Translations under genes and position numbers: made by a program | Notes under the pieces: generated by a model | What the model was told of the DNA's origin: nothing | Databases searched by the model: none | The model's input: the letters and a program-made list of their open reading frames with translations, nothing else | Assembly: GCF_963674565.1 (NCBI RefSeq) | Contig: NZ_OY771430.1 | Location: forward strand, 3,596,001-3,660,000 | Length of the DNA: 64,000 nt | Direction of reading: 5' to 3' | Source of the DNA: an uncultured Carboxylicivirga sp. | GTDB lineage: Bacteria; Bacteroidota; Bacteroidia; Bacteroidales; Marinilabiliaceae | In this document: positions 52,238 to 61,430 of the stretch, one piece after another | Layout of the letters: the number at the start of each line of letters is the position of its first letter | Numbering within the stretch: position 1 is the stretch's first letter

Positions 52238-53296
52238 TCACATTTTCACCCCTTTCTGAAATTCTTTTATTCGCTGCTCATCTTCTTTTTTACAAACCAT
52301 AAATACTCCATTGGCTTCAGTAACGATATAATCATTCAATCCTTGCAAAACAACTGGCCGACCATTAGGTATGGTTACGATGGTATCTTTACATTCAAAC
52401 AGATGTACCTGATCTCCAACAATACTATTACCTTGTTCATCTTTTTGTCGTTTCTCCCATAAACTGCCCCATGTTCCCAAATCTGACCATCCAAAATCTG
52501 CCGGCATAACATAGATATTATCAGCTCGCTCCATTATACCGTAGTCAACAGAAATATTTTCACATGTTGGAAAATATTCATCAATGAAAGATTGCTCATC
52601 CTGTGTATCATAAACGTCAATTCCTTTGTAAAATATTTCAGCCACCGCTGGAAGATAATTATTAATGGCTTTGATGACACTCTTTGCTGACCAGATAAAA
52701 ATTCCCGCATTCCAAAAGAAATTTCCTTCAGCCAGATATTCTTTTGCAGTATCAAGATTTGGTTTTTCTTTAAAAGCTGCAACTCTATTAATTCCCTCTT
52801 CAACTTCTGAGGCTGCCTGAATATAGCCATAACCGGTTTCAGGGCGATGAGGCTGAATACCCAGCGTTAGAAGTACTTCATCTTTTGATGTAAAATCAAG
52901 TCCTTTTTTTATTATCTCCCGGAATCCACTTTCATCCGTAATCAGATGATCTGATGGCGCCACGACTATATTGGCATCAGGATTTCTCTTATTTATCTTA
53001 AAAGCTGCGTAAGCAATACAAGGAGCGGTATTACGCATACATGGCTCCAATAGAACTTGCGAATCAGAAATCTCAGGTAGTTGTTCCTGAACAATCTCTT
53101 TATAATTCTTACTGGTGACAATAAAAATATTCTCCATCGGAATTAAATCCCCAAACCTACTAACAGTTTGCTGAATCATAGTTTTTCCTGTTCCCAGAAT
53201 ATCGAGGAACTGTTTTGGCGTCTTGGCGGTACTCAATGGCCAAAATCGTGATCCAATGCCACCAGCCATTATAATTAGGTAATTATTTGTGTGCAT
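52238..53296 (-). CDS. manC: Mannose-1-phosphate guanylyltransferase
   Basis: Makes GDP-mannose from GTP and mannose-1-phosphate. MAGGIGSRFWPLS (nucleotide-binding signature), FVVAPSDHLI-like VAPSDHLI, ETGYGYIQ and FWNAGIFIW motifs are present. Length 352, the short form without an isomerase domain. GDP-mannose is likely used by the locus, and a former user, gmd, is decayed next to it (54436..54871). Confidence 0.92.
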   Translation of the reverse strand: MHTNNYLIIMAGGIGSRFWPLSTAKTPKQFLDILGTGKTMIQQTVSRFGDLIPMENIFIVTSKNYKEIVQEQLPEISDSQVLLEPCMRNTAPCIAYAAFKINKRNPDANIVVAPSDHLITDESGFREIIKKGLDFTSKDEVLLTLGIQPHRPETGYGYIQAASEVEEGINRVAAFKEKPNLDTAKEYLAEGNFFWNAGIFIWSAKSVIKAINNYLPAVAEIFYKGIDVYDTQDEQSFIDEYFPTCENISVDYGIMERADNIYVMPADFGWSDLGTWGSLWEKRQKDEQGNSIVGDQVHLFECKDTIVTIPNGRPVVLQGLNDYIVTEANGVFMVCKKEDEQRIKEFQKGVKM

Positions 53297-53428
53297 ATTC
53301 AGATTTTCTCAATATTGATCTATTCTAGTTTAATCTGCAAGATAACAGTATTGCCAATATTCACAAATGATTCACATTGTAATTGGGAACTAATGATATT
53401 AAAAAATCAATTTTGTATATTTATAAAC

Positions 53429-54370
53429 ATGGGAAGATACTTGTTTACAATACTATTTACTTCAATAGTAATATTAACGTCTTGTATTGATGACCACTAT
53501 AAACCAACAGTCATCACACCTAAGGTCGTTTTGATAGTAATGGATGGCGCACGCTATAGCGAAACCTGGGGCGATTCAACTCATCAATTTATTCCTTTCT
53601 TATCTGATTCGATTGCTCCCAAAGGAGCAGTATTTACTAATTTTAAAAATCAAGGCATCACCTCAACCATTCCGGGGCATACAGCTTTAATTACGGGTCG
53701 TTATGACACTCTTGCCAATAATGGTACAGAGTACCCCAAGCATCCTTCCATTTTTCAATACTTTGAACAAAAATACCTGGAAAAAGGCTGGATTATTTCC
53801 AGTAAAGACAAGTTATCAGTCCTTAGCAACTGCAATGATTCGCTATGGCAAAATCAGCACAATCCCTATTTCGATTGCGGTAAAGAAGGTCTTGGCACAG
53901 GCTATGGATATCGTGAGGACAGCGTTACACTCAAAAAAGCACTATGGATATTGGATGTATTTAAACCCCGATTATGCTTGATTAATTTTAAAGAACCGGA
54001 TGCATCCGGACACTCCGGCAACTGGAAAAATTATCTTAGAGCCATTCAAACGACAGATAGCTTAATATATGTTATATGTAAACATATAGATCAGGATCCC
54101 TTTTATAAAGATCAAACAACTGTTTTTATCACCAATGATCATGGCCGACATTTGGATGGTATCCAGGATGGTTTTAAATCGCATGGTGATACCTGTTCAG
54201 GCTGCCGGCACTGTATGCTCTTCACTTATGGTCCGGGTATAAAAAAAGGTATCCGTATGGACACCTTATATTCGTTTATTGATGTGACCACAACCTTGGC
54301 ATCAATATTAAAATTGAAGATGATTGATATCGAGGGGCAAGTTATAAAAGAGGGATTTTCTAACCAATAA
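53429..54370 (+). CDS. Alkaline phosphatase/sulfatase superfamily lipoprotein, 313 aa
   Basis: ATG 53429 gives a lipoprotein signal (LFTSIVILTSC). The catalytic pattern is IVMDGARYSETW, then TIPGHTALITGR (nucleophile Thr), LINFKEPDASGHSG and TNDHGRH, as in type I phosphodiesterase and phosphatase enzymes. It is a periplasmic phospho- or sulfo-ester hydrolase. Substrate unknown. The longer frame to 53291 overlaps the manC start and is unlikely. Confidence 0.8.
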   Translation: MGRYLFTILFTSIVILTSCIDDHYKPTVITPKVVLIVMDGARYSETWGDSTHQFIPFLSDSIAPKGAVFTNFKNQGITSTIPGHTALITGRYDTLANNGTEYPKHPSIFQYFEQKYLEKGWIISSKDKLSVLSNCNDSLWQNQHNPYFDCGKEGLGTGYGYREDSVTLKKALWILDVFKPRLCLINFKEPDASGHSGNWKNYLRAIQTTDSLIYVICKHIDQDPFYKDQTTVFITNDHGRHLDGIQDGFKSHGDTCSGCRHCMLFTYGPGIKKGIRMDTLYSFIDVTTTLASILKLKMIDIEGQVIKEGFSNQ

Positions 54371-54435
54371 TTATCGGGCAAGATACCAATTGTACATCTT
54401 CTAAATATCTTCCTCAATATCAATCTATTATTAAA

Positions 54436-54871
54436 TTAAAAGATGAGTATGGAGATTTTAGAGATGTAATTATTTATAGAATTTTTCAGGGTTATAATCA
54501 TTGAGATTAACATCTTCCTGACTTCCTCGTATTGATTTATTGGGCCAGAATAGTTTTTTTCAGATAAGTGTTCACAATCTAAAGCATATTTCAGCGATGT
54601 TTCTGTCTCGAATTCCTCGCCCAAACAATCGGTTAGATTATTTATAAAAACCTGTTCATACCTTCATTTTGCCCATACCTCAGACAAATTAGCACAAATG
54701 GAGTGAGATGAACGTCTAATCTGATCTACTAATGAATAGGCGTTCTTCTTTTAAAAAAGTTTTCGTCAATAAGAAAATCTCCATTGAAACGTGATAACCC
54801 TTCTGAAAGGCAAGATAGGTTCCATCCTGCCCTGTGATGCCACTTATTAATGCAACTTTTTTATTTAACAT
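54436..54871 (-). pseudogene. Composite remnant: start of gmd joined to a decayed four-helix-bundle gene
   Basis: From ATG 54871 (minus) the frame reads MLNKKVALISGITGQDGTYLA, the Rossmann start of GDP-mannose 4,6-dehydratase, and then changes abruptly to FQKGYHVSMEIFLLTKTFLKEER. The latter is the core of S23-type four-helix-bundle proteins. After a frameshift it continues SLVDQIRRSSHSICANLSEVWAK, an in-frame TGA, then RYEQVFINNLTDCLGEEFETETSL and the end at ~54436. The fusion, the frameshift and the stop mark it as dead. Confidence 0.75.
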
Positions 54872-54968
54872 TTTATTCTTAAGTTCTAAGATATTTCTTT
54901 AATTATTATAATAGCAAAACAGTATCTAATAGTATGATATGCTTTTATATTGGCATCCAAAATAATTA

Positions 54969-56585
54969 TTAATTTAAAATGTATCGTACTCCAATCATTG
55001 TTCCTACAGAGTTATACAACTCCCCAAAATCAAATGAGCATGAAAACTTAAATGTTATCATTTTAAACTTTTTACAACTGTAATTCAATTCAATGTTTGA
55101 ATATACTTGTCTTTTACCACCCTTAAAAAAATAGTCCTCTTTTTCGTCCCAACTTATGGCATTCTTATACTGCTCACCATACGTACCGAAATTTTTTGAA
55201 TACGTTGATTTTAAAAGATAACTAATCCCATTACAAATGTCTCCCTCGACTCCAAAATGAACAGCACGTACTCTATTATTTTTAATAAACATTAACTCAT
55301 TTGGATTCCAATGCGGAGCATAATATGTCATTTGTGACTGAGTGTGATATAATGGCATGCCAAATGACTGTCCATAGTATGTCCATCCATTATAATAAGT
55401 TGCATTGTTGTTGTAGTCATCACGTCCTCCATACTTGTACCCATGATTTTGCTCCTTTTCAAAATAATCCAATACTTCATCTCTTCCCCAACCTGAAGTA
55501 GACACATTAAAAACATCAAGCATAAAGACATCATAATCATCCACTTCTCGTAAATTAATTATTTGCCCTGCTTTAGGATGATCTTGAGGATAAACCGGAT
55601 CACAAATCCCTGGACCTGATTGATAATCAGTTCGCAAAAATTCTATTGAGATGTTTTTTATGATTTTTGAATCTTCAAAATGCAAAATACTTCCAATCTT
55701 AAAGTCTTTATTTCTAAAGTTTAAAAGCTTCATCCCACTACCATCACTAAATGGCTTCTGCCAGTAAAAGAGCATATTTCCCCAATCCGATTTAACATAT
55801 GCCCCAAAATCCCAAAATCCCTCATGGGCACCCGCAGCATTAGTTGCTTCACCTCCACCGATGCTTTTAGATCCCTTTGCGAAGAAAGTGGCAATAAAAT
55901 CAACAGGGATTTGTGTACCATCCGGACGTGTTCCTCCATATATAGAACTATGTATCACCCCTACATAAGGCTGAATTTTTGTTTTTCCCAAACGAATATA
56001 AGCCCATTTTTCGTGTAATAGTGGATCATCAGCACTGTTTCTTTGTTCTTCTGAAGTCCGATCGTCGTTTAACCATCCTTGTGTAATTCCTCCCTTTACT
56101 TCTATCCAATCATTAAAAAAAGGCAATGATAGGTAATCGTAGAACCCAAGAGTAATCTTAGGTATAGGCCTGGCATTACTGTTTATTAAAAAGCCTCCCA
56201 TTGTTAGCCTATCGTTATATGAAACGGGAGTATAGGCTTCTTTTCCTATTGAGAAATCAATTAGTTTGAAAAGCTTCCCTCGCAAATAAGCCTGATATAG
56301 AAAGCTTTCATCAATTTGATCCTTAAATATACCGGTCATACCAGCTTTAAGTGCAAAGTTATCACTCTCTGCTAATTGATAAGTCATTCCACCCATAAGA
56401 AGAAAGTGTGATTTCTGATCATAAGAGATCAATCCATAGTTGTTGGAATATTGATAATGAGGCATCAACTTATCAGTTGATGAAACCAATCCTATAGATT
56501 CAAGATTAATGTGAAATTTTTCTTGAGAAAAAGAAAAATTTAATATTAAGACAAACAAACATGTAATTGAGAATTTCTGACTCAT
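54969..56585 (-). CDS. Wzi-like capsule assembly/outer-membrane barrel protein, 538 aa
   Basis: Start ATG 56585 with a signal peptide (FSITCLFVLILNFSFSQ). The barrel includes SIGKEAYTPVSYNDRLTMGGFL, and SIYGGTRPDGTQIPVDF, as in the Wzi/capsule assembly family. It ends RQVYSNIELNYS...FDFGELYNSVG. It is the intact paralogue of the frameshifted gene at 48559..50176. It likely anchors surface polysaccharide to the cell. Confidence 0.85.
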   Translation of the reverse strand: MSQKFSITCLFVLILNFSFSQEKFHINLESIGLVSSTDKLMPHYQYSNNYGLISYDQKSHFLLMGGMTYQLAESDNFALKAGMTGIFKDQIDESFLYQAYLRGKLFKLIDFSIGKEAYTPVSYNDRLTMGGFLINSNARPIPKITLGFYDYLSLPFFNDWIEVKGGITQGWLNDDRTSEEQRNSADDPLLHEKWAYIRLGKTKIQPYVGVIHSSIYGGTRPDGTQIPVDFIATFFAKGSKSIGGGEATNAAGAHEGFWDFGAYVKSDWGNMLFYWQKPFSDGSGMKLLNFRNKDFKIGSILHFEDSKIIKNISIEFLRTDYQSGPGICDPVYPQDHPKAGQIINLREVDDYDVFMLDVFNVSTSGWGRDEVLDYFEKEQNHGYKYGGRDDYNNNATYYNGWTYYGQSFGMPLYHTQSQMTYYAPHWNPNELMFIKNNRVRAVHFGVEGDICNGISYLLKSTYSKNFGTYGEQYKNAISWDEKEDYFFKGGKRQVYSNIELNYSCKKFKMITFKFSCSFDFGELYNSVGTMIGVRYILN

Positions 56586-56641
56586 TTTAGTGTAGTTCCC
56601 GATAAAATACATAAATTAAATATAATTTTTTATATCTTTAA

Positions 56642-57754
56642 CTATAAAGAGCTAGACAATTCTGTATAAATCTTTTCTAAGTATTTAATTCGTTTAATGA
56701 CATCAAAATCATTTAAGAACCGCTTCTTTGACATTTTTCCAAAATATTCTCTTTTCTCAGATGAGTTCCACATCTCTACAATCTTTGAAACGAAAAGGGA
56801 AGGTTCAAGAGGTAAAACATATCCATTTTCGCCATTCTCAACACAATCAATATTTCCATTTACCTTAGAAACAATTAGTGGTTTACTAAGAGACATTGCT
56901 TCCAATACCGATAAAGGCAGACCTTCATATCTTGAAACACTTAGATAAAAGCGAGCCCTGTTCACATAGCTTAACACTTCATTTTGAGAAACCCATGGAA
57001 CTAAAGCAATATTGCTATCTAACTTATTTTCCTTGATTAATATTTTTAGTCTTGATAAATCCGGAGAATGATGTCCAACACCCAAAAGATAAATTTTAAA
57101 ATCAGGAATCTCTTTAACAACCTGTTTTATCACATCTATAAGAAAAAAAGTGTTTTTTTGATATGATGGACGACCAATATAACACACATAAGAATCATTA
57201 AAAAGAGATTTCTCATCATTAAGATACAAAGAAGCATCTGAAACTGCATTGGACCATAACAGTGCTTTTTTTTCTTTATATCCTATGGTTTTTATCCCCA
57301 GTTGTCTTTCTGATTCGGAACAAGCTAATAAATAAGAATTCAGTTTTAGCATTCGCTCCATAAGAACATAATAAAATCGGGTCAATTTTTTATCGGTTGA
57401 CAGAAACGAAAAAGCATGTGGAGTATATAATGTTTTTGTATTTGTTAAAAAACCGGCAACACGTCCAACAAAACCACCTTTAGCACTATGACTATGAATT
57501 AAATTCGGTCTTTCTTTTTTGATTATCCTAATGATCTGCACGAGGCATATAAAATCAATAAAAGGGTTAAGCCTACGAAATAACTTTACCTGATATTCTT
57601 TTATATGCTTCCCATCCTTTTTAATCGGAGCTGAGTTATCCTTTTCTCCACGAACAACCACAAAGTCAAATCGATTATCAGAAAATGTAATTGTATTTCG
57701 GATATAAATATCCAAACCTCCAATCAATTGACCTATATGTAATATTTTAGGCAT
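56642..57754 (-). CDS. Group 4 glycosyltransferase, 370 aa
   Basis: GT-B fold glycosyltransferase. HSHSAKGGFVGRVAGFLTNTK in the first half and SRYEGLPLSVLEAMSLSKPLIVSKVNGN (E.GLP..VLEAM...PvI) in the second mark family 4. It adds a sugar to the lipid-linked repeat unit in the cytoplasm. Donor and acceptor are not determinable. Confidence 0.88.
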   Translation of the reverse strand: MPKILHIGQLIGGLDIYIRNTITFSDNRFDFVVVRGEKDNSAPIKKDGKHIKEYQVKLFRRLNPFIDFICLVQIIRIIKKERPNLIHSHSAKGGFVGRVAGFLTNTKTLYTPHAFSFLSTDKKLTRFYYVLMERMLKLNSYLLACSESERQLGIKTIGYKEKKALLWSNAVSDASLYLNDEKSLFNDSYVCYIGRPSYQKNTFFLIDVIKQVVKEIPDFKIYLLGVGHHSPDLSRLKILIKENKLDSNIALVPWVSQNEVLSYVNRARFYLSVSRYEGLPLSVLEAMSLSKPLIVSKVNGNIDCVENGENGYVLPLEPSLFVSKIVEMWNSSEKREYFGKMSKKRFLNDFDVIKRIKYLEKIYTELSSSL

Positions 57755-57807
57755 CTATAACTTGAAAATTGTTAGTTTTTATTACAGAGTATAATTGCTG
57801 AAGAGTC

Positions 57808-58524
57808 TTACCTCTTATTCTTAACTTTATAATCGTAACTTTGCAATCCAAAAGCTCTAAAGTCATATAAATAACGCTCTAATACAGAAGAATATATTTC
57901 TTCAAATTGAGGAATAAACAAATCGTTTTTTTCATACATGTTCTTTATTATTTCCTTTGCTAATGGAGCAGTTAATGATAAATCGTTGTCGCTATTATAA
58001 AATTTAGTTCCTTTAATAGTTCCGGGAGAAACATTAAGAATTCTATTAACACTTCCAGCTTTATCTAGTTCAACATTAACGCTCTCAATAAACTTGCAAA
58101 TGGCTGCTTTAGTTGCTCCATAAACAGAAAAGAAAGGAGAAGACAACATCCCTGAAATACTGCCCATTACAGCACAATAAAAATCGTTTTTTGAATTAAT
58201 TTGTGAATAGAAATGCTTAATTATACGAATTACTGCAGTAGTATTAACAGCAAATGAATTAATAATAGTTTGTTCATCAATATCTTCAAACAAGGCAATA
58301 TTTCCAAAACCAGAAGTAATAATAAGCGTATTAATATTATTATACTTTTTAAAAATAGAAAAGTCTGAACTCGTTAAATCGAATTGTTCAAAACTCATAT
58401 TATCTGCCAATCTAATTTCAGGAGCAACTTTATCAATTATATAAATATGACGGTAATCGGTTAGATTATTAACAATCGATAATCCAATACCATTGCTTCC
58501 ACCTACAACTAAAGCTTCTTTCAT
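57808..58524 (-). CDS. Short-chain dehydrogenase/reductase, 238 aa
   Basis: Classic SDR: VVGGSNGIG (NAD(P) binding), NTTAVIRIIKHF, GSISGML (catalytic Ser region), YGATKAA (YxxxK). It is 4 bp from the fusion protein at 58529, so it probably acts on the same small molecule, reducing or oxidising the alcohol precursor. Confidence 0.88.
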   Translation of the reverse strand: MKEALVVGGSNGIGLSIVNNLTDYRHIYIIDKVAPEIRLADNMSFEQFDLTSSDFSIFKKYNNINTLIITSGFGNIALFEDIDEQTIINSFAVNTTAVIRIIKHFYSQINSKNDFYCAVMGSISGMLSSPFFSVYGATKAAICKFIESVNVELDKAGSVNRILNVSPGTIKGTKFYNSDNDLSLTAPLAKEIIKNMYEKNDLFIPQFEEIYSSVLERYLYDFRAFGLQSYDYKVKNKR

Positions 58525-58528
58525 AAAA

Positions 58529-59878
58529 TTAATTAATTAAGGTTACATTTCTATCGTCACGATAAAGCTTTATAATATCGGCAATAACAGCAGATTCTTT
58601 TCGTCCAAGCTTAAAAGAACTTAACCGCTCATTTGTAATACAAGAGATAAACTCCTGAATTTCGTATCGCAACCCATCTCCTTCAAACGAATAAAAATAT
58701 TTTTTATTCTTATTCTGATCTTCATATCTTAATTCGAAATATTCAGTTCTCCACCATGGTGCAGGTACATATACATATCCCTTGGTACCAGAAACCACTA
58801 AATTCCCTTCCGTTTTTACACCTAATCCTAATTTAATCGATGCAACAGCATTATCATAAGCAATTATTCCTTTAGTATAAATATCTACACCATTTTTAAT
58901 ACGAGAATAAAAATTAACAGTTTTATAATTTCTTCCAAGTATTTTAATAATGGATAGTAATGGAATCGGAGCTAATTCGGTAACACTTCCTCCTGCCTGA
59001 TTACGATCTAGTTCTCGTAAATTCTTATCAGATGTAAGTTTCGACAAAGATGAATCAATATCAACAACATCACCAATTACTCCGGTTTTTATAAGCATAA
59101 CTAAATGATTGAAAGCTGGTGAATGAGCAGTTTTATTAGCTTCCATCAATACTAATCTTTTTTCTTCGGCCAACTTATATAGTTCACGAGCTTCATCTCC
59201 TGATAGTACAAAAGGAATTTCGCAAAGAACATGTTTACCATTTAACAGGCACTGTTTACAATATTCATAATGCGACAAATGAGGTGATGCTATATAAACC
59301 GCATCGACCTCCTGAATAAAAGAATCAAACGAACTAAAACTTAATGAGATCTCATACTTTTTTGCAAATTCACTCGCTTCTTTTTCTTTCGGATTAAATA
59401 CAGCGGTAGCTTTTACTCCTTGAACATGTTCAAGCTCCGGAATAAAACGGTTAGCTATCCGACCAGTACCAACAATTCCTAATTTATAACAAACCTGGTC
59501 TTCTTCTCGAAGCATTGTACTGGATATCCCTTTGGTCCTTGGTAGATAATTTACCTGACAATATTCATTCAAATAATCGAATTTCCCTTCCCAATCAGAA
59601 CCAATAGCAAAAATATCAATCCCATAACGCTGAATGTTATCAATCTTTTGCCCAACATATTCTTCAATAATTATTTTATCAGCTAATCCAGTCTTTTTTA
59701 CAGCTTCAATCCTTTCCAGTAGATTATTACGTACATTTAACTTTCCTCTTTCTTTATCAAAAGAATCAGAAGTAACACCTACTATAAGGTAATCACCTAA
59801 GTCTTTTGCTCTTTTTAAAAGATTTATATGTCCTTGATGTAAAAGATCGTAAGTTCCGTAGGTAATAACTTTTATCAT
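58529..59878 (-). CDS. Cytidylyltransferase-oxidoreductase fusion, 449 aa
   Basis: Residues 1-125 are a TagD/GCT-like cytidylyltransferase: TYGTYDLLHQGHINLLKRAK (HxGH at 14-17) and RTKGISST (114-121). From 132 a Gfo/Idh/MocA-type oxidoreductase begins (GIVGTGRIA, 134-142; then EIPFVLSGDEAREL, replacing the usual EKP). It would couple synthesis or oxidation of a polyol phosphate to its CTP activation. It overlaps the CDP-alcohol transferase gene by 4 bp. Confidence 0.85.
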   Translation of the reverse strand: MIKVITYGTYDLLHQGHINLLKRAKDLGDYLIVGVTSDSFDKERGKLNVRNNLLERIEAVKKTGLADKIIIEEYVGQKIDNIQRYGIDIFAIGSDWEGKFDYLNEYCQVNYLPRTKGISSTMLREEDQVCYKLGIVGTGRIANRFIPELEHVQGVKATAVFNPKEKEASEFAKKYEISLSFSSFDSFIQEVDAVYIASPHLSHYEYCKQCLLNGKHVLCEIPFVLSGDEARELYKLAEEKRLVLMEANKTAHSPAFNHLVMLIKTGVIGDVVDIDSSLSKLTSDKNLRELDRNQAGGSVTELAPIPLLSIIKILGRNYKTVNFYSRIKNGVDIYTKGIIAYDNAVASIKLGLGVKTEGNLVVSGTKGYVYVPAPWWRTEYFELRYEDQNKNKKYFYSFEGDGLRYEIQEFISCITNERLSSFKLGRKESAVIADIIKLYRDDRNVTLIN

Positions 59879-60648
59879 ACTCTATCTTCTTCTAATTCTT
59901 TGCTAGTTTGAATTGCTTTTTTCATGAACAAAAGTGATGAAACAATAAATGAGAAAAAATAATAAACGAAACAATATATCAATACTAAATCCAAGAAGTT
60001 AAAAATTGCCGCAACAAGAATTAATAATGGTAAAAGTCCACCAATCCCAAATTCAGCTTCAATTCTCACTCTCAAACTACTTACCTTACTATGATCATTT
60101 CTTACATCCTCTTCCTTTTCAACCAAATTTGAATTCTCAAGTTTTACTAACTCGCTACGATACTTTTGGTAAATTAATCGCATCAATGAATCTCCACTAG
60201 AGGCAAATGCACCTAAAAGAATAATCCATGGTATACCAGCATTTAAAACTACTCCTCCGGTTTGATATACAGAAAATCCAATTGATGTACACAAAAAGCC
60301 TACCAATAGGTATGAACTAATTCCATCAGCAAATTCACCAAATGCTTGTTTCTTATATGATCTGGCAAGATTACCATCAACACAATCAAGAAGCAACCAA
60401 ATGTTTATTAAAATCGCTCCTATTAATCTACAATAGAAATTATTAACTAAAAAAAGAAAACTACCAATTATACCAATTACGGCTGAAAAATAGGATACAC
60501 TGTTTGCTGAAATACTATGATTAGCCATCTTTGCAGCTAATAAAAAAGAAACAGGTCTGTAAAAAATTCTTGTTAATACCGGGTCTTTTTTACGTTTCCA
60601 ATCAGGCATATCATTTTTGAAGTATGAATAATTATATACTTTCCTCAT
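59875..60648 (-). CDS. CDP-alcohol phosphatidyltransferase, variant motif, 257 aa
   Basis: Membrane enzyme with several spans. The family motif is seen as D88..D91G..AR, a 7-residue spacer, G104...D108, but the fourth Asp, expected at 112, is Ser (GISS). That Asp is the proposed catalytic base in known members, so activity may be lost, or the base replaced. It shares an operon with the cytidylyltransferase fusion, so the substrate would be that CDP-alcohol. Confidence 0.8.
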   Translation of the reverse strand: MRKVYNYSYFKNDMPDWKRKKDPVLTRIFYRPVSFLLAAKMANHSISANSVSYFSAVIGIIGSFLFLVNNFYCRLIGAILINIWLLLDCVDGNLARSYKKQAFGEFADGISSYLLVGFLCTSIGFSVYQTGGVVLNAGIPWIILLGAFASSGDSLMRLIYQKYRSELVKLENSNLVEKEEDVRNDHSKVSSLRVRIEAEFGIGGLLPLLILVAAIFNFLDLVLIYCFVYYFFSFIVSSLLFMKKAIQTSKELEEDRV

Positions 60649-60649
60649 T

Positions 60650-61429
60650 TCACTTGTATTTCAATTTATATTTAATATCGCCACTTATAAAATCCATAAA
60701 TTGTTTTGCCATATACCTCACTCTAAAATAATTGATATATATAAAGGATTGAAATTTAGTACCACCATTCTCTAATATTATTCTTCTACGTTCTTCTGTT
60801 AAAAATTTCTCAGATGTTGATGAAGCCCCCCCAATTCTAAAAGTAATAACAGAAACATCAATAAATTTGGATCGTATCCCATTATTATACATTCGTATAA
60901 ATAAATCCAAATCCATCATATATTTTAAATCAACCTTATATAGGCCATAATTCTCGTATGCCTTCTTGGTTATATAAGCAGATTCGTGACAAATCCGCGG
61001 CTCAAAAGGTATTAATCTAAATTTATCATTTGGGTAACTTGTAAATTTTCGTCCTAATTTTTCGTCCCATGTAATGGAGTGTCCCCTGTAAATATCAACT
61101 TCAGGCGTATAATGACTTGCAATCTTTTTTAGTGCTTCGGGATTCATAAAATCATCTGAATTTAATATTCCTATTAAATCGCCTGTAGCAACTTTTATAC
61201 CTTTATTAAAAGCATCACTAATTCCCTTATCAGGTTCGGATATAAAGTAATGAATATGCTCTTTATATTTATCAATAATTTGCAATGTATTATCGGTTGA
61301 ACAACCATCAATAATGATATACTCTTTATTTGTGTACGATTGGTTGATTACGCTCAATATACACTCTTCGATATACTTTTCGCTATTAAAGCAAACTGTT
61401 ATTATTGATATTTTTGGGCTGGAATTCAT
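60650..61429 (-). CDS. Family 2 glycosyltransferase, 259 aa
   Basis: GT-A fold: ISIITVCFNSEKYIEECILSVINQ, IIIDGCSTDNTLQII, and GILNSDDFMNPEAL (DxD-like DD) are the GT2 motifs. It adds one sugar to the repeat unit. Starts 1 bp from the polymerase gene at 61431. Confidence 0.9.
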   Translation of the reverse strand: MNSSPKISIITVCFNSEKYIEECILSVINQSYTNKEYIIIDGCSTDNTLQIIDKYKEHIHYFISEPDKGISDAFNKGIKVATGDLIGILNSDDFMNPEALKKIASHYTPEVDIYRGHSITWDEKLGRKFTSYPNDKFRLIPFEPRICHESAYITKKAYENYGLYKVDLKYMMDLDLFIRMYNNGIRSKFIDVSVITFRIGGASSTSEKFLTEERRRIILENGGTKFQSFIYINYFRVRYMAKQFMDFISGDIKYKLKYK

Positions 61430-61430
61430 T

